From Alicyclobacillus pomorum DSM 14955 (GTDB taxonomy: Bacteria; Bacillota; Bacilli; Alicyclobacillales; Alicyclobacillaceae), in contig NZ_AXAR01000002.1 of the NCBI RefSeq assembly GCF_000472905.1, positions 1 through 64,000 on the forward strand: a stretch of DNA of 64,000 nt, given 5' to 3'. The notes below the pieces were generated by a model. That model saw nothing but the letters and a program-made list of their open reading frames with translations. It had not been told where the DNA came from and did no database searches. A program made the position numbers and the translations under genes. Numbering within the stretch: the stretch's first letter is position 1; the number at the start of each line of letters is the position of its first letter. Positions 24,715 to 34,011 of this stretch are shown here, one piece after another.

Positions 24715-25887
24715 TCATCCGCGGATGGAATCGTAAAAACTGACGCCAATCTTTGGTTTTGGCACTTGAAAGATGTCAGCCAGCGTCGCGCCAATGTCGC
24801 CAAACGTTTTTCTCGTGCCCAGGTCGACACCCCGCTTCGCTCTCTTTCCATAGACCAACAGCGGAACGTCTTCGCGGGAGTGGTCTGTTCCCGGTGTCGT
24901 CGGATCACAGCCATGGTCGGCTGTAATGATGAGCAGATCATCCTCTCGCATGGCTCCTTCAATCTCCGGAAGCCGCTGGTCAAAGGCTTCAATCGCCTTG
25001 GCAAAGCCGTGTGGATCGTTCCGGTGACCATACAACATATCGAAGTCCACCAGATTGGTAAAGATCAATCCCTTTTCGACATCGCTCATATATTTCAGCG
25101 TCTGGTCGACGCCGTCCATGTTTCCGTTGGTGTGCCTTCCTTCCGTAATGCCCGAACCACCGTAGATGTCTTCAATTTTTCCAATGCCAATCACGGGATA
25201 TCCTGCATCGGCCAGCTCGTTGAGCACCGTTCGTCCGAAGTCCAGGGAATAGTCCCGTCGATTACTGGTGCGTACATATTGACCGTGACTGCCGATAAAA
25301 GGCCTGGCGATGACACGGCCCACCCCGTGTTCCCCCACCAGGAGAGAACGCGCAACTTCGCAGATGTGATACAGTTCCTCCACAGGAATCACTTCTTCAT
25401 GAGCAGCCACCTGAAAGACCGAGTCCGCCGACGTGTAGACGATGGGATAGCCCGTCCGTACATGTTCGTCGCCCAACTCTTTGATGATCTCGGTTCCCGA
25501 AGCTGGTTTGTTCCCTAAGGTTCTGCGTCCAATCTGCCGTTCAAATTCATCCATCAGCTCCCGAGGAAACCCGTTGGGGTACGTCGGCAAAGGGCGTTCC
25601 AAACGCACACCGACCATTTCCCAGTGTCCGTTTGTCGTATCCTTTCCGACCGATTGCTCCTCCATTTTTCCGTAGCAGCCCACAACATTCTCGGTAGAGG
25701 CCCCAAGAATGGGGTGAATGCGTCCCAGACCGAGCTGGGATAAGTGAGGAATGTTCAAGCCTCCCACTGCCTTGGCAATATTGGCGAGGGTGTTTGCGCC
25801 GACATCGCCATACGAGGCAGCATCTTTTGCCTCACCAATGCCTACACTGTCCAGCACAATGAGAATGACACGCCGAAATTCTGACAC
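24715..25887 (-). CDS. deoB: Phosphopentomutase
   Basis: It interconverts (deoxy)ribose-1-phosphate and (deoxy)ribose-5-phosphate in nucleoside salvage. The 390-residue alkaline-phosphatase-fold protein starts [24 protein letters not shown] (metal Asp), has [13 protein letters not shown] with the phosphorylated Thr, [19 protein letters not shown] and [22 protein letters not shown]. The start is GTG at 25887 after GGGAGG. It is the last gene of the nupC-pdp-deoC-deoB operon and feeds DeoC. Confidence 0.95.
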   Translation of the reverse strand: MSEFRRVILIVLDSVGIGEAKDAASYGDVGANTLANIAKAVGGLNIPHLSQLGLGRIHPILGASTENVVGCYGKMEEQSVGKDTTNGHWEMVGVRLERPLPTYPNGFPRELMDEFERQIGRRTLGNKPASGTEIIKELGDEHVRTGYPIVYTSADSVFQVAAHEEVIPVEELYHICEVARSLLVGEHGVGRVIARPFIGSHGQYVRTSNRRDYSLDFGRTVLNELADAGYPVIGIGKIEDIYGGSGITEGRHTNGNMDGVDQTLKYMSDVEKGLIFTNLVDFDMLYGHRNDPHGFAKAIEAFDQRLPEIEGAMREDDLLIITADHGCDPTTPGTDHSREDVPLLVYGKRAKRGVDLGTRKTFGDIGATLADIFQVPKPKIGVSFYDSIRG

Positions 25888-25937
25888 ACAATTTTCCTCC
25901 CTTCCTATTCTTCGTTTCCGACTTTCCCGAGCATGTA

Positions 25938-26603
25938 CTATTCTTTCTCCCGAAGCTGAGCTTCTTTCGCAATGGCGACCCCGTTGCTCGTCCCGATGCG
26001 TGTTGCACCCGCCTCAATCATGCTGAGCGCCTGTTCATAGGTGCGAATGCCGCCTGAAGCCTTCACTCCAATATCTGATCCTACCACTTTCCGCATCAGG
26101 GCCACATCCTCCACCTTGGCCCCCGAGCTAGCAAAACCAGTTGAGGTTTTCACAAAATCGGCGCCCGCTTTCACGGCCAAGCGGCAAGCACGCTCCTTTT
26201 CCTCATCGGTCAAGAGAGCAGTCTCAATGATGACCTTTACCAAGGCTTTGCCTTTGGCGGCATCCACGACCGAACGGATGTCCTGCTCCACCCGTTCATC
26301 GTCCCGGCCTTTCAAAGCGCCCACATCAATCACCATATCCACCTCCTGAGCCCCGTGTTCGATGGCGTCCCTCGTCTCAAATACTTTCACGGACGAAGTG
26401 GAGGCTCCCAGGGGAAAACCAATCACGGTGCAGACCTTCACCGGCGTCCCCCTCAATACTTCAGAGACCGTCGACACCCACACCGGGTTCACGACGACCG
26501 ATGCAAATTGATACTGCTTTGCTTCCTCGGCGAGACGAAGGATGTCATCCCGTGTCGCTTCGGGCTTTAAGTACGTGTGATCAATCATTTGCGCAATCTT
26601 CAT
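25938..26603 (-). CDS. deoC: Deoxyribose-phosphate aldolase
   Basis: DeoC splits 2-deoxyribose-5-phosphate into acetaldehyde and glyceraldehyde-3-phosphate. The 221-residue TIM barrel has [43 protein letters not shown] with the catalytic Lys, and DFVKTSTGF with the Schiff-base Lys, then [33 protein letters not shown] precedes the ATG. It lies between pdp (15 bases) and deoB. Confidence 0.95.
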   Translation of the reverse strand: MKIAQMIDHTYLKPEATRDDILRLAEEAKQYQFASVVVNPVWVSTVSEVLRGTPVKVCTVIGFPLGASTSSVKVFETRDAIEHGAQEVDMVIDVGALKGRDDERVEQDIRSVVDAAKGKALVKVIIETALLTDEEKERACRLAVKAGADFVKTSTGFASSGAKVEDVALMRKVVGSDIGVKASGGIRTYEQALSMIEAGATRIGTSNGVAIAKEAQLREKE

Positions 26604-26618
26604 GAACAGTTGCTCCTC

Positions 26619-27923
26619 TCACTCACGAATGGTTTCGTAAATCAAGGTCGGCCGATGTACCGGCTCTTTCTTGAAGGAATAGGCTGCGTACACTCGCTCA
26701 CGGATCTCTTCGACGTCCTCTCGGTTGCTGTGCAGTGTGGCTAAGGGCTCTCCCTTGCTTATCCGGTCACCAATCTTTTTGTGCAGAACCAATCCTACCG
26801 CCAGATCAATGGGTGAATCCTTTGTCGCCCTGCCCGCGCCGAGAATCATCGCTGCTGTTCCAATGTCCTCCGCTCGAATCCCGGCAACAAAGCCGTCTTC
26901 TTTCGCCGGAATATCAAACGTGAATCGAGCCGTGGGCAACTTGCCGGGTTCGTCCACGACTGTGGGATCACCCCCTTGAGCAGCGACAAAAGTCCTGAAG
27001 GTTTCCAGGGCTTTCCGACTCGCGATAGCTTCCTCCAATTGGCTCCGTGCCTCTTCGGGACTGGCAGCCATTTTCCCTAGATAGACCATATAGCTGCCAA
27101 GCGTCAAGCAGAGCTCGTATACATCTGCGGGACCCTGACCCTTCAAGGTATCAATGGCTTCACGCACTTCCAGGGCATTCCCCACCGCATTCCCAAGCGG
27201 TTGATTCATATCCGAGATGACTGCCATCGTTCTCCGCCCGATTAACTTTCCGATATCCACCATCGCTCGTGCCAATTCAAGGGCCTGATCCAAGGTCTTC
27301 ATGAAAGCACCGTTGCCCGTTTTCACATCCAGCACAATGGCGTCCGCTCCAGAGGCGATTTTTTTGCTCATGATGGAGCTCGCAATCAATGGAATGGAGT
27401 CGACGGTGGCGGTTACGTCACGCAGCGCGTACAACTTTTTGTCGGCTGGTGTCAAATTTCCACTTTGGCCGACCACCGCAATTTTATTCCTGTTGACGAG
27501 TTCAATAAACTGATGTTCTTCCAATTCGACTTGAAATCCAGGAATGGACTCCAGCTTGTCAATGGTACCACCCGTGTGACCCAATCCGCGACCAGACATC
27601 TTGGCTACCGGAACGCCGAGCGATGCGACCATCGGAGCGAGCACCAGTGTCGTTTTATCGCCCACACCGCCTGTGCTGTGCTTGTCCACCTTGACGCCAT
27701 CGATAGATGACAAATCCAACTGGTCTCCGGATGCCGCCATGGCCAGGGTCAAATGTGCCCGCTCCACAGGTGTCATACCGCGAAATAACACAGCCATCGC
27801 AAAAGCAGACATCTGGTAATCGGGAATTTCACCCGTGGTGAATCCTTGCACGATAAACTCGATTTCCGCTTTGCTCAACTCACCGCCATCACGCTTTTTC
27901 TTGATGAGGTCAATCATTCTCAT
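26619..27923 (-). CDS. pdp: Pyrimidine-nucleoside phosphorylase
   Basis: It phosphorolyses uridine, thymidine and deoxyuridine to base and (deoxy)ribose-1-phosphate. The 434-residue protein begins [50 protein letters not shown] and contains [52 protein letters not shown], the glycosyltransferase-family-3 signature. Its length fits the broad-specificity Bacillus enzyme. The product goes to DeoB. AAGGTGA precedes the ATG. Confidence 0.95.
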   Translation of the reverse strand: MRMIDLIKKKRDGGELSKAEIEFIVQGFTTGEIPDYQMSAFAMAVLFRGMTPVERAHLTLAMAASGDQLDLSSIDGVKVDKHSTGGVGDKTTLVLAPMVASLGVPVAKMSGRGLGHTGGTIDKLESIPGFQVELEEHQFIELVNRNKIAVVGQSGNLTPADKKLYALRDVTATVDSIPLIASSIMSKKIASGADAIVLDVKTGNGAFMKTLDQALELARAMVDIGKLIGRRTMAVISDMNQPLGNAVGNALEVREAIDTLKGQGPADVYELCLTLGSYMVYLGKMAASPEEARSQLEEAIASRKALETFRTFVAAQGGDPTVVDEPGKLPTARFTFDIPAKEDGFVAGIRAEDIGTAAMILGAGRATKDSPIDLAVGLVLHKKIGDRISKGEPLATLHSNREDVEEIRERVYAAYSFKKEPVHRPTLIYETIRE

Positions 27924-27959
27924 GGAATCACCTTCCCATCGCTGACACTTCCACTATGT

Positions 27960-29171
27960 TTAACGAATCAGCATGCCGACAATCGCTGCGTTCAACAGGT
28001 TAGCGAGCGTCCCCGCTAACAGCGCGCGCACCCCTAAGGCCGCCACGTCATGTCTGCGCTTCGGTTCCAGGCCGCCGAATGTGCCAATTTGGATGGCGAT
28101 GGATGAAATGTTGGCAAAGCCGCATAGAGCAAATGTCACGATGGCTACCGTTTTTGCTGTCAGGTGATGCAGTTGAGGCGCCAGAGATGTGTACGCTACA
28201 AACTCGTTCACCGCCAGCTTTTCGCCGATAAAGCCGCCCGCTGTGACCGCTTCGTGCCAAGGCACGCCAATCAAAAACGCGATGGGCGAGAACAGATACC
28301 CCAAAATCTCTTGCAACGTAAGGTGAGAATGACCGAACCAACCGCCAACGCCGCCAAGTATGCCGTTGATGAGCCCAATGAGCGAGATGAATGCGATTAA
28401 GAGGGCACCCACGTTTACAGCCAGCTTCAGACCGCTCAATGCGCCGTTTGCAGCTGCATCAATGATGTTTTTCGATTCGGTATCCTTCTCCATCCGCACC
28501 GTCTCACCGGTCAGCGGTGTATCTGTTTCCGGAAACATGATCTTCGCGATGCAAATCGCGGCAGGGGCATCCATGATGCTGGCGGTCAGCAGATACTTCA
28601 GAGGGATTCCGAGCATGGAATAACCAATCAACGTGGATCCCGCAACCGAAGTAAAGCCGCATACCATCACCTGAAACAGTTCAGCCTGGGTTAGCCGCCC
28701 CACATATGGCCGAATCAGCAACGGCGCCTCCGATTGGCCCAAGAAAACGGTCGAAATGGCAGACAGAGATTCCAGTTTGCTTGTCCCCAGCAACCGTTCG
28801 ATGGCTCCGCCAATGATGAGAATGAGCCACTGAATTATGCGCAGGTAGTAAAGTATGCCAATGAGTGAACCTAAGAAGATAATGACAGGCAAGACCTGGA
28901 ATGCAAAAATCGTTCCATGGAGTTGAACAACCGGGCCAAAGAGGAAGGAGATACCCTGATTCACGTAACTGACGACATTCTCCACCAGATTCGTCACCCA
29001 GTTTAACGCTGCACGTCCAGGCGACCACAGCAAGACCAGAACTGCAAACAGGACTTCAAGTAAAAGGCTAAGGAGAACGGTTCTCCATTTGATTCGCCGT
29101 TTGTTGTTTGAAAGCAGAAAAGCCAGCAACAGAAGGACCACAATACCCACGAGTCCTCGCAAGATATCCAT
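27960..29171 (-). CDS. nupC: Concentrative nucleoside transporter
   Basis: The ~403-residue CNT-family protein has an N-terminal membrane anchor, a gate region (FQVLPVIIFLGSLIGILYYLRIIQW), the signature FLGQSEAPLLIRPYVGRLTQAELFQVMVCGFTSVAGSTLIGY and a late SSIAIQIGTFGGLEPKRR. It imports nucleosides by cation symport and supplies pdp. An in-frame GTG at 29183 exists, but AAAGGTGA is 8 bases before the ATG at 29171. It is the first gene of the salvage operon; no DeoR gene is present, so control may come from the candidate cre site upstream. Confidence 0.92.
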   Translation of the reverse strand: MDILRGLVGIVVLLLLAFLLSNNKRRIKWRTVLLSLLLEVLFAVLVLLWSPGRAALNWVTNLVENVVSYVNQGISFLFGPVVQLHGTIFAFQVLPVIIFLGSLIGILYYLRIIQWLILIIGGAIERLLGTSKLESLSAISTVFLGQSEAPLLIRPYVGRLTQAELFQVMVCGFTSVAGSTLIGYSMLGIPLKYLLTASIMDAPAAICIAKIMFPETDTPLTGETVRMEKDTESKNIIDAAANGALSGLKLAVNVGALLIAFISLIGLINGILGGVGGWFGHSHLTLQEILGYLFSPIAFLIGVPWHEAVTAGGFIGEKLAVNEFVAYTSLAPQLHHLTAKTVAIVTFALCGFANISSIAIQIGTFGGLEPKRRHDVAALGVRALLAGTLANLLNAAIVGMLIR

Positions 29172-29207
29172 GGGAATACTCACCTTTCAAATTAAAATTT
29201 CCGTAAA

Positions 29208-29225
29208 CCAGAAAGCGCTTTACTA
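29208..29225 (-). promoter_or_regulatory. Candidate cre (CcpA) site upstream of nupC
   Basis: The palindromic core AAAGCGCTTT with flanks (AGTAAAGCGCTTTCTG on the minus strand) matches most of the cre consensus and lies about 40 bases before the nupC start. Match is partial at the outer positions. Confidence 0.4.
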
Positions 29226-29506
29226 TGTAAGTGATTTAAAAAACTACCTCCTTTGACCATTCCTTACCGTACAGGGGATGGGATAGATTGTGCCCATTCT
29301 AAACGCGATGCTGCCTATATCGTTCACGCTTGTTACGGGTTGTGAATTCGGTTTCATCAGTGTACGAACCCCATAATGTACCGCCGCCCATTCCCCCGCA
29401 ATCTTCCATTGAGATACTACGTCGACTCGCTCAGACAATCAAGAGGTATTATGTGTATTATTTTTACATGATCCGAAACCCAATCAGAAAAAACGATATC
29501 ATACGG

Positions 29507-29541
29507 AAAATGGGCCGAAGTGCAAAACCTCGACCCGTTTT
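29507..29541 (-). terminator. Terminator of the sigma-54 operon (repeat copy 1)
   Basis: A 35-base hairpin (AAAAYGGG-CGARGT ... ACCTCG-CCCGTTTT pattern) about 30 bases after the aldehyde dehydrogenase stop. It is 33/35 identical to the hairpin at 37811-37845. Confidence 0.65.
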
Positions 29542-29572
29542 CCCTCCAGTTTGCATCCCATGCTTCTCGTCA

Positions 29573-31042
29573 TTACACCCGCTGTGTGTCTCGAAACCAC
29601 CCGACTTTTGCCACAGTCCGATTGAGGTTTGTGTGCTTCACTTCTGAAAACGCTGCGAGGCCGTAAATACCAAGTTCGCGTCCGATGCCGCTTCGTTTAA
29701 ACCCGCCCCAAGCGGTATCGACATGGGGTGTGTGATAACCATTGATCCATACCGTACCAGCCCGGATGTTCTTCGCGACACGTTCGGCACGATGGATATC
29801 TGCACTCAGAACACCGGCTGCCAATCCATAGACTGTCCCATTCGCCAAATCAACAGCCTCTTCTTCACTCGAAAAAGACTGCACCGTGACCACCGGTCCA
29901 AATATTTCCTCTTGTACAATTCTCATATCCTGGCGAACGTTGATGAATACAGCTGGAGACACATACAATTCACCGAGTGCGAGTAACCTTTCGCCTCCGC
30001 AGAACAGTGTGGCACCTTCCTCAATCCCAATGTGAATGTAATTCAGAACCTTGTCTAGATGCTGTTCACTGATGAGCGGACCCAGCTCGGTCTCTTCATT
30101 GAGCGGATTTCCAATGTGCACGTCAGCCATTCTCTGCGCCAACCTTTCCAAGAAAGGTTCATAGATGCTTTCCTGCACCAACAAGCGGGAGGATGCCACA
30201 CAGACTTGTCCCTGGTTGTAAAAAGCACCAAACAACGCCAGGTCGACAGCGATATCTACGTCTACATCGTCAAATACGATGAGAGGCGACTTACCGCCAA
30301 GTTCGAGCGATACACGCTTCAACGACTTGGCACACTCCATATAGACGCGTGTGCCAGACTCTGTACCTCCTGTAAAGGACACTTTATCGACGTCGGGATG
30401 GGAAACCAGTGCTTGTCCAACCGCCCCATCCCCCAACACGATGTTGAACACACCGCCAGGAATACCACTTTCATCTGCGAGAACCCCCAGCTTCAGCATG
30501 GTCAACGGAGTGAGCTCTGAGGGCTTCAACACGACTGTATTGCCTGCGGCCAAAGCCGGCGCTAATTTCCAGATTCCAAGCAACAACGGGAAGTTCCAGG
30601 GCACAATCAATGCGCATACCCCGATGGGTTCCTCTGTGATGGTGCTGTTTGTCCCGTCAAACATCTCTTTTGTCCACGGCTGTTTTGATTCGATGAAATC
30701 TGCGTAGTACCGCAAACAAGTGATGGAATCTGCAACGTCTAGCTGTGATTCACGGAGCGGTTTTCCTGTGTTTTTCGTCTCCAGGCGGGCAAACTCATCC
30801 GCTGAAATTTCCAATAGCTCTGCCATGCGGCGAAGCACGTGCACACGAGTTGAAACATCATGCGCCCACTCAGAGCGAAGGAAGGCATTCTTTGCAGAGC
30901 GGACCGCAAAGTCTACTTGCTCATGACTCGACTCCAGCACCTTCGTGATGACCTCGCCAGTGGCCGGGTTGCGCAGCACGCGCTCTGGACCTTTACCAAC
31001 GACCCATGTCCCAGCGATATACGTCTGAAGTGATTCTTTCAA
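29573..31042 (-). CDS. NAD(P)-dependent aldehyde dehydrogenase (amino- or guanidino-aldehyde type)
   Basis: The 489-residue ALDH has VPWNFPLLLGIWKLAPALAAGNTVVLKPSELTP, VSFTGGTESG, SLELGGKSPLIVF with the general base Glu, and YNQGQVCVASSR with the nucleophile Cys (about residue 285), then PHVDTAWGGFKRSGIGRELG. It resembles betaine/4-aminobutyraldehyde/PuuC-type dehydrogenases. The TTG start at 31042 follows GGAGGGG and overlaps the stop of the nitrilase gene, so translation is coupled. As last gene of the sigma-54 operon it probably oxidises an aldehyde made from the imported substrate; the exact aldehyde is unknown. Confidence 0.87.
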   Translation of the reverse strand: MKESLQTYIAGTWVVGKGPERVLRNPATGEVITKVLESSHEQVDFAVRSAKNAFLRSEWAHDVSTRVHVLRRMAELLEISADEFARLETKNTGKPLRESQLDVADSITCLRYYADFIESKQPWTKEMFDGTNSTITEEPIGVCALIVPWNFPLLLGIWKLAPALAAGNTVVLKPSELTPLTMLKLGVLADESGIPGGVFNIVLGDGAVGQALVSHPDVDKVSFTGGTESGTRVYMECAKSLKRVSLELGGKSPLIVFDDVDVDIAVDLALFGAFYNQGQVCVASSRLLVQESIYEPFLERLAQRMADVHIGNPLNEETELGPLISEQHLDKVLNYIHIGIEEGATLFCGGERLLALGELYVSPAVFINVRQDMRIVQEEIFGPVVTVQSFSSEEEAVDLANGTVYGLAAGVLSADIHRAERVAKNIRAGTVWINGYHTPHVDTAWGGFKRSGIGRELGIYGLAAFSEVKHTNLNRTVAKVGWFRDTQRV

Positions 31043-31929
31043 ATCGATCCCCTCCCAGCGGGATGTCCGCCAGACTTCGCGACAAGCGGTTCATATAACT
31101 GAGGCTGTCGATGACGAAAGTACCCTAACGATTCATCTAAGCACTTCAAATCGTCCATGTGAATGTCACATGTATACAACCCTGGGGCAGGGCCGGCCTC
31201 TATCAGCCAGCGTCCTTCCGGGTGAGCGACACAAGAGCCCCCGCAAAACTGGAGATTGCCCTCAACCCCAGTGCGATTCACAGTCGCAACGAACATTGCA
31301 TTCTCCATCGCGCGCGCCATCGTGTAGATTCGGTGATACTCCCCAAATGGGGCCATATTGTTTGCAGGATAAATTAACATGTCTGCCCCATGTAGCGCGG
31401 CGACGCGCGCTCCTTCCGGAAACTCAAGGTCATAGCAGATTTGGATTGCAACCTTGCCCCACGGTGTTTCCCAAACCGGAAACGCGTCGCCACGGGCAAA
31501 CGTTGCCGGTTCATTCCCGAACAAATGGACTTTTGCATAGGTGCCTACGAGCCCGTGAGGAGATATCAGTGACACTGCGTTGTACAGCGGCAGATGCGCG
31601 TCGTCACCGTGCAAAGAACGGGCCAATTCGCTCTTGGCAGACGCGTTTACTGCCATGCAATAGGAAGGGTGACCGTAGATAATCCAAATGCCTTCCCGTT
31701 TTGCGAGTTCGTGAACTCGGCTCTGCCATGCCTGCTCGTCTTGGCGTGTCGGGCGTCGTTTCCAATACGCCGGTGAATAGCCTGTGACACACAACTCCGG
31801 AAAGACAAGCAGGTCGACTTGCTCACCGGTGGTTCCAGCCCGTTGAACCATTTCGTCCATCAACGACAAGTTGGCTTCAACATCCCCTGGTGTCGGGGCC
31901 ATCTGCACAAGTCCCAGTCGGAATTTCAA
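31039..31929 (-). CDS. Nitrilase-superfamily amidohydrolase (carbamoyl-amidase-like)
   Basis: The ~296-residue protein carries the Glu-Lys-Cys triad of the family: LLVFPELCVTGYSP, TYAKVHLFG and VAIQICYDLEFPEGAR. Members nearest in plan hydrolyse N-carbamoyl amines (putrescine, beta-alanine) or omega-amides; context suits a carbamoyl or amide product in amine breakdown (inference). The frame opens at 31962 without a ribosome binding site. I place the start at a TTG (31929) because AAGGCGGGGG precedes it and MKFRLGLVQMAPTPGDVEANL is the usual family start. Confidence 0.83.
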   Translation of the reverse strand: MKFRLGLVQMAPTPGDVEANLSLMDEMVQRAGTTGEQVDLLVFPELCVTGYSPAYWKRRPTRQDEQAWQSRVHELAKREGIWIIYGHPSYCMAVNASAKSELARSLHGDDAHLPLYNAVSLISPHGLVGTYAKVHLFGNEPATFARGDAFPVWETPWGKVAIQICYDLEFPEGARVAALHGADMLIYPANNMAPFGEYHRIYTMARAMENAMFVATVNRTGVEGNLQFCGGSCVAHPEGRWLIEAGPAPGLYTCDIHMDDLKCLDESLGYFRHRQPQLYEPLVAKSGGHPAGRGSI

Positions 31930-31967
31930 AGCATCGCCCCCGCCTTCCATCCACTCGAACAACGAAC

Positions 31968-32627
31968 TTACAGTGAATCCACCTTCATTGCGACGGCTCG
32001 TACGGGGGAACCGTCACAGCCCACAAGCTTCAGAGGGAAGAGCGAGATCAACGGGTCCGGGAAATCAATGCCTTCAAAATTGGTTAGGTTTTCCGCAATG
32101 ATTCCATTCACCGCTGCAATCGCTTCGTGTGCTGGAAAATCCGTGCCACCTGTGTAATCAAGATTGATGCAGTCGATACAAAACGTTCGGACGCCTTGCT
32201 CTAGAAGAACTTGAATCACTTCTACGTCCACAAACGGGTGGCGGAAATACTTTTCTTGTCCCGCAAACTTCGACCACCCCGTATGGAACAGCACAATGTG
32301 CCCCGGTTCCACCTTCTCAACGTAGGGCTCAACGTCTTTCAAGGTGATTCGTTCTTGTTCGCCCTTCCCTAGAACCGGGACCACGAGACCCGTCCCAATA
32401 AACAAGCTCAAATCCGACTCGTGGATCCGCTCTCCAGATTCTAAGAAGTGGTATGGAGCATCGACGTGAGATCCGGTTTGCGATCCGATATGCACATGAT
32501 GCAAATTGTAGCCGTCGTGTTCGAGTGTGGTGGCTACGGAGATATTGGGAACCGGATCGCCAGGGTAGATTGGCGTATCATTCGTTAGATTCAATGACAA
32601 GTCTACTATCTTGGAAGGTTTGAACAC
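31968..32627 (-). CDS. Cyclase-family metal-dependent hydrolase (kynurenine formamidase-like)
   Basis: The 219-residue protein has the cyclase-family signature: DLSLNLTNDTPIYPGDPVP and the metal motif HIGSQTGSHVDAPYHFLESG, then HTGWSKFAG and CIDCINLDYTGG. Relatives hydrolyse N-formyl-kynurenine, isatin and other amides or cyclic imides. No tryptophan genes are nearby, so an amide or cyclic ureide substrate linked to the NCS1 permease is more likely (inference). GTG start at 32627, 6 bases after the permease stop. Confidence 0.82.
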   Translation of the reverse strand: MFKPSKIVDLSLNLTNDTPIYPGDPVPNISVATTLEHDGYNLHHVHIGSQTGSHVDAPYHFLESGERIHESDLSLFIGTGLVVPVLGKGEQERITLKDVEPYVEKVEPGHIVLFHTGWSKFAGQEKYFRHPFVDVEVIQVLLEQGVRTFCIDCINLDYTGGTDFPAHEAIAAVNGIIAENLTNFEGIDFPDPLISLFPLKLVGCDGSPVRAVAMKVDSL

Positions 32628-32633
32628 CTTGTC

Positions 32634-33995
32634 TCACTCTCCTAGTGATTCAACTGAGGGTAGAGTCAGTCTGACGCCCACGGTCTTCATCAATCCGAAG
32701 TAAATGACCGCTGTGATCACGAACGTGAGGATGGTTGCACCTGTCCACAGCGGGTGCACGTAGGTGAAGCAGTACGCGAAAACTGCGCCGATGATGTAGG
32801 CAAGGTACGACAGGTAATTGACCCCTCCCGAGTACCAGTACTTTCGTTTCGCACCTGAGATGATTTCCTCTGCCTCGTAATGGCCGCGTTTTAACACGTA
32901 GTAGTCGACAAGCACGATGGCGCTGACAGGGATAAACAGCGTACCGACCATCAGCAGGAAGTTTTCAAAGTGGTCGAGCAGCCACCCTTTGAGGAGCGCA
33001 CCAAAGATTGCAATGATGCCCATGACGAGCGTTGGCATAAAGAACTTACTTTTCGGAAAAATCGCGAGATAAGACATGGAGGCGCTGTACAATGCCATCA
33101 CGTTCGTCGACAACACCGACAGGAAAATCACAATGCCCGCGACGAATCCAAGCGTTGGATTAATTCCGCCAATCAAATCGGTCGGATCGTACGTTTGTGT
33201 GGTGTGACTAAGCAAAGAAAATCCGGAGACAGCCGCTCCCAGTCCCATGGCCACAACGGTAGCCACGGTATAGCCAAGCCATGTTCCCAGAAGACTCGTG
33301 CGCTGGTCTACGCAATTTCGATTGTAGTCGCCAGAGGAAGTCATCCAAGAAAAGGCTGTGGCCACAACGATATCAAAGGCAACCATCGTCGTCATGACCG
33401 GATGTGCACTGGTCGGCATACTGAGAAGATTGGAAATATGAAAATGAACAAACATGAAACTAAAAACGACGACCGACAGAATGAGCATTAAAGTTGCCAC
33501 AATGTTTTCGGTCTTCTCAATGGCATGGTGGCCATACACGGTAATGGCAACGACGAAGACCTCAGTGAGAATGACAAACAAGTTGATGTTACTGTAACCG
33601 GTTGCATATTTGACAGCGTGATCTAAACTCAAACCGCCCATGTAAGCCTGTATCCAGCTCCACCCAATGAGCACCAACGTATTGACCGCGGAAGGCAAGG
33701 CAGACCCACGGTGGCCAAACGAACCTCGAGTCAAAATCATGGTTGGCAGCCCCGTCCGGGTCCCGATGTTTCCAGTCAAAATGAGAGGAATGCCACCAAT
33801 GAGGGACCCGATGAGGACAATCAGCATCGCGGTGGTAAACTTCAAATCCGGAACGAACAACATGCCCGTAAAGACCGTCGTCACAACCACATTCGCGCCA
33901 ATCCATAACGAAAATGTGGAAAACATTTTCATCGAACGTTCCGACTGAGGCACGGGGCGTACGCTGTCACGAACAAACCCAACTTCTGTACTCAT
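32634..33995 (-). CDS. NCS1-family permease (cytosine/purine/allantoin/hydantoin type)
   Basis: The ~453-residue membrane protein with about 12 spans matches NCS1: FSLWIGANVVVTTVFTGMLFVPDLKFTTAMLIVLIGSLIGGIPL, GTRTGLPTMILTRGSFGHRGSALPSAVNTLVLIGWSWIQAYMGGLSLDHAV and WMTSSGDYNRNC. NCS1 carriers import nucleobases, hydantoins, allantoin or small ureides by cation symport. The frame extends to 34163, but AAAGGCGGTGA right before the ATG at 33995 fixes the start. It is the second gene of the sigma-54 operon and its substrate is presumably degraded by the flanking enzymes. Confidence 0.87.
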   Translation of the reverse strand: MSTEVGFVRDSVRPVPQSERSMKMFSTFSLWIGANVVVTTVFTGMLFVPDLKFTTAMLIVLIGSLIGGIPLILTGNIGTRTGLPTMILTRGSFGHRGSALPSAVNTLVLIGWSWIQAYMGGLSLDHAVKYATGYSNINLFVILTEVFVVAITVYGHHAIEKTENIVATLMLILSVVVFSFMFVHFHISNLLSMPTSAHPVMTTMVAFDIVVATAFSWMTSSGDYNRNCVDQRTSLLGTWLGYTVATVVAMGLGAAVSGFSLLSHTTQTYDPTDLIGGINPTLGFVAGIVIFLSVLSTNVMALYSASMSYLAIFPKSKFFMPTLVMGIIAIFGALLKGWLLDHFENFLLMVGTLFIPVSAIVLVDYYVLKRGHYEAEEIISGAKRKYWYSGGVNYLSYLAYIIGAVFAYCFTYVHPLWTGATILTFVITAVIYFGLMKTVGVRLTLPSVESLGE

Positions 33996-34011
33996 CTTCG
34001 CGTCACCGCCT

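Larger units (their letters stand above)
29172..29572. other. Intergenic region between the nucleoside operon and the aldehyde dehydrogenase gene
   Basis: About 400 bases. It contains the candidate cre site at 29208-29225, A+T-rich sequence likely to hold the nupC promoter, and the terminator of the sigma-54 operon at 29507-29541. No gene was found; the open frame on the plus strand lacks a ribosome binding site. Confidence 0.45.
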
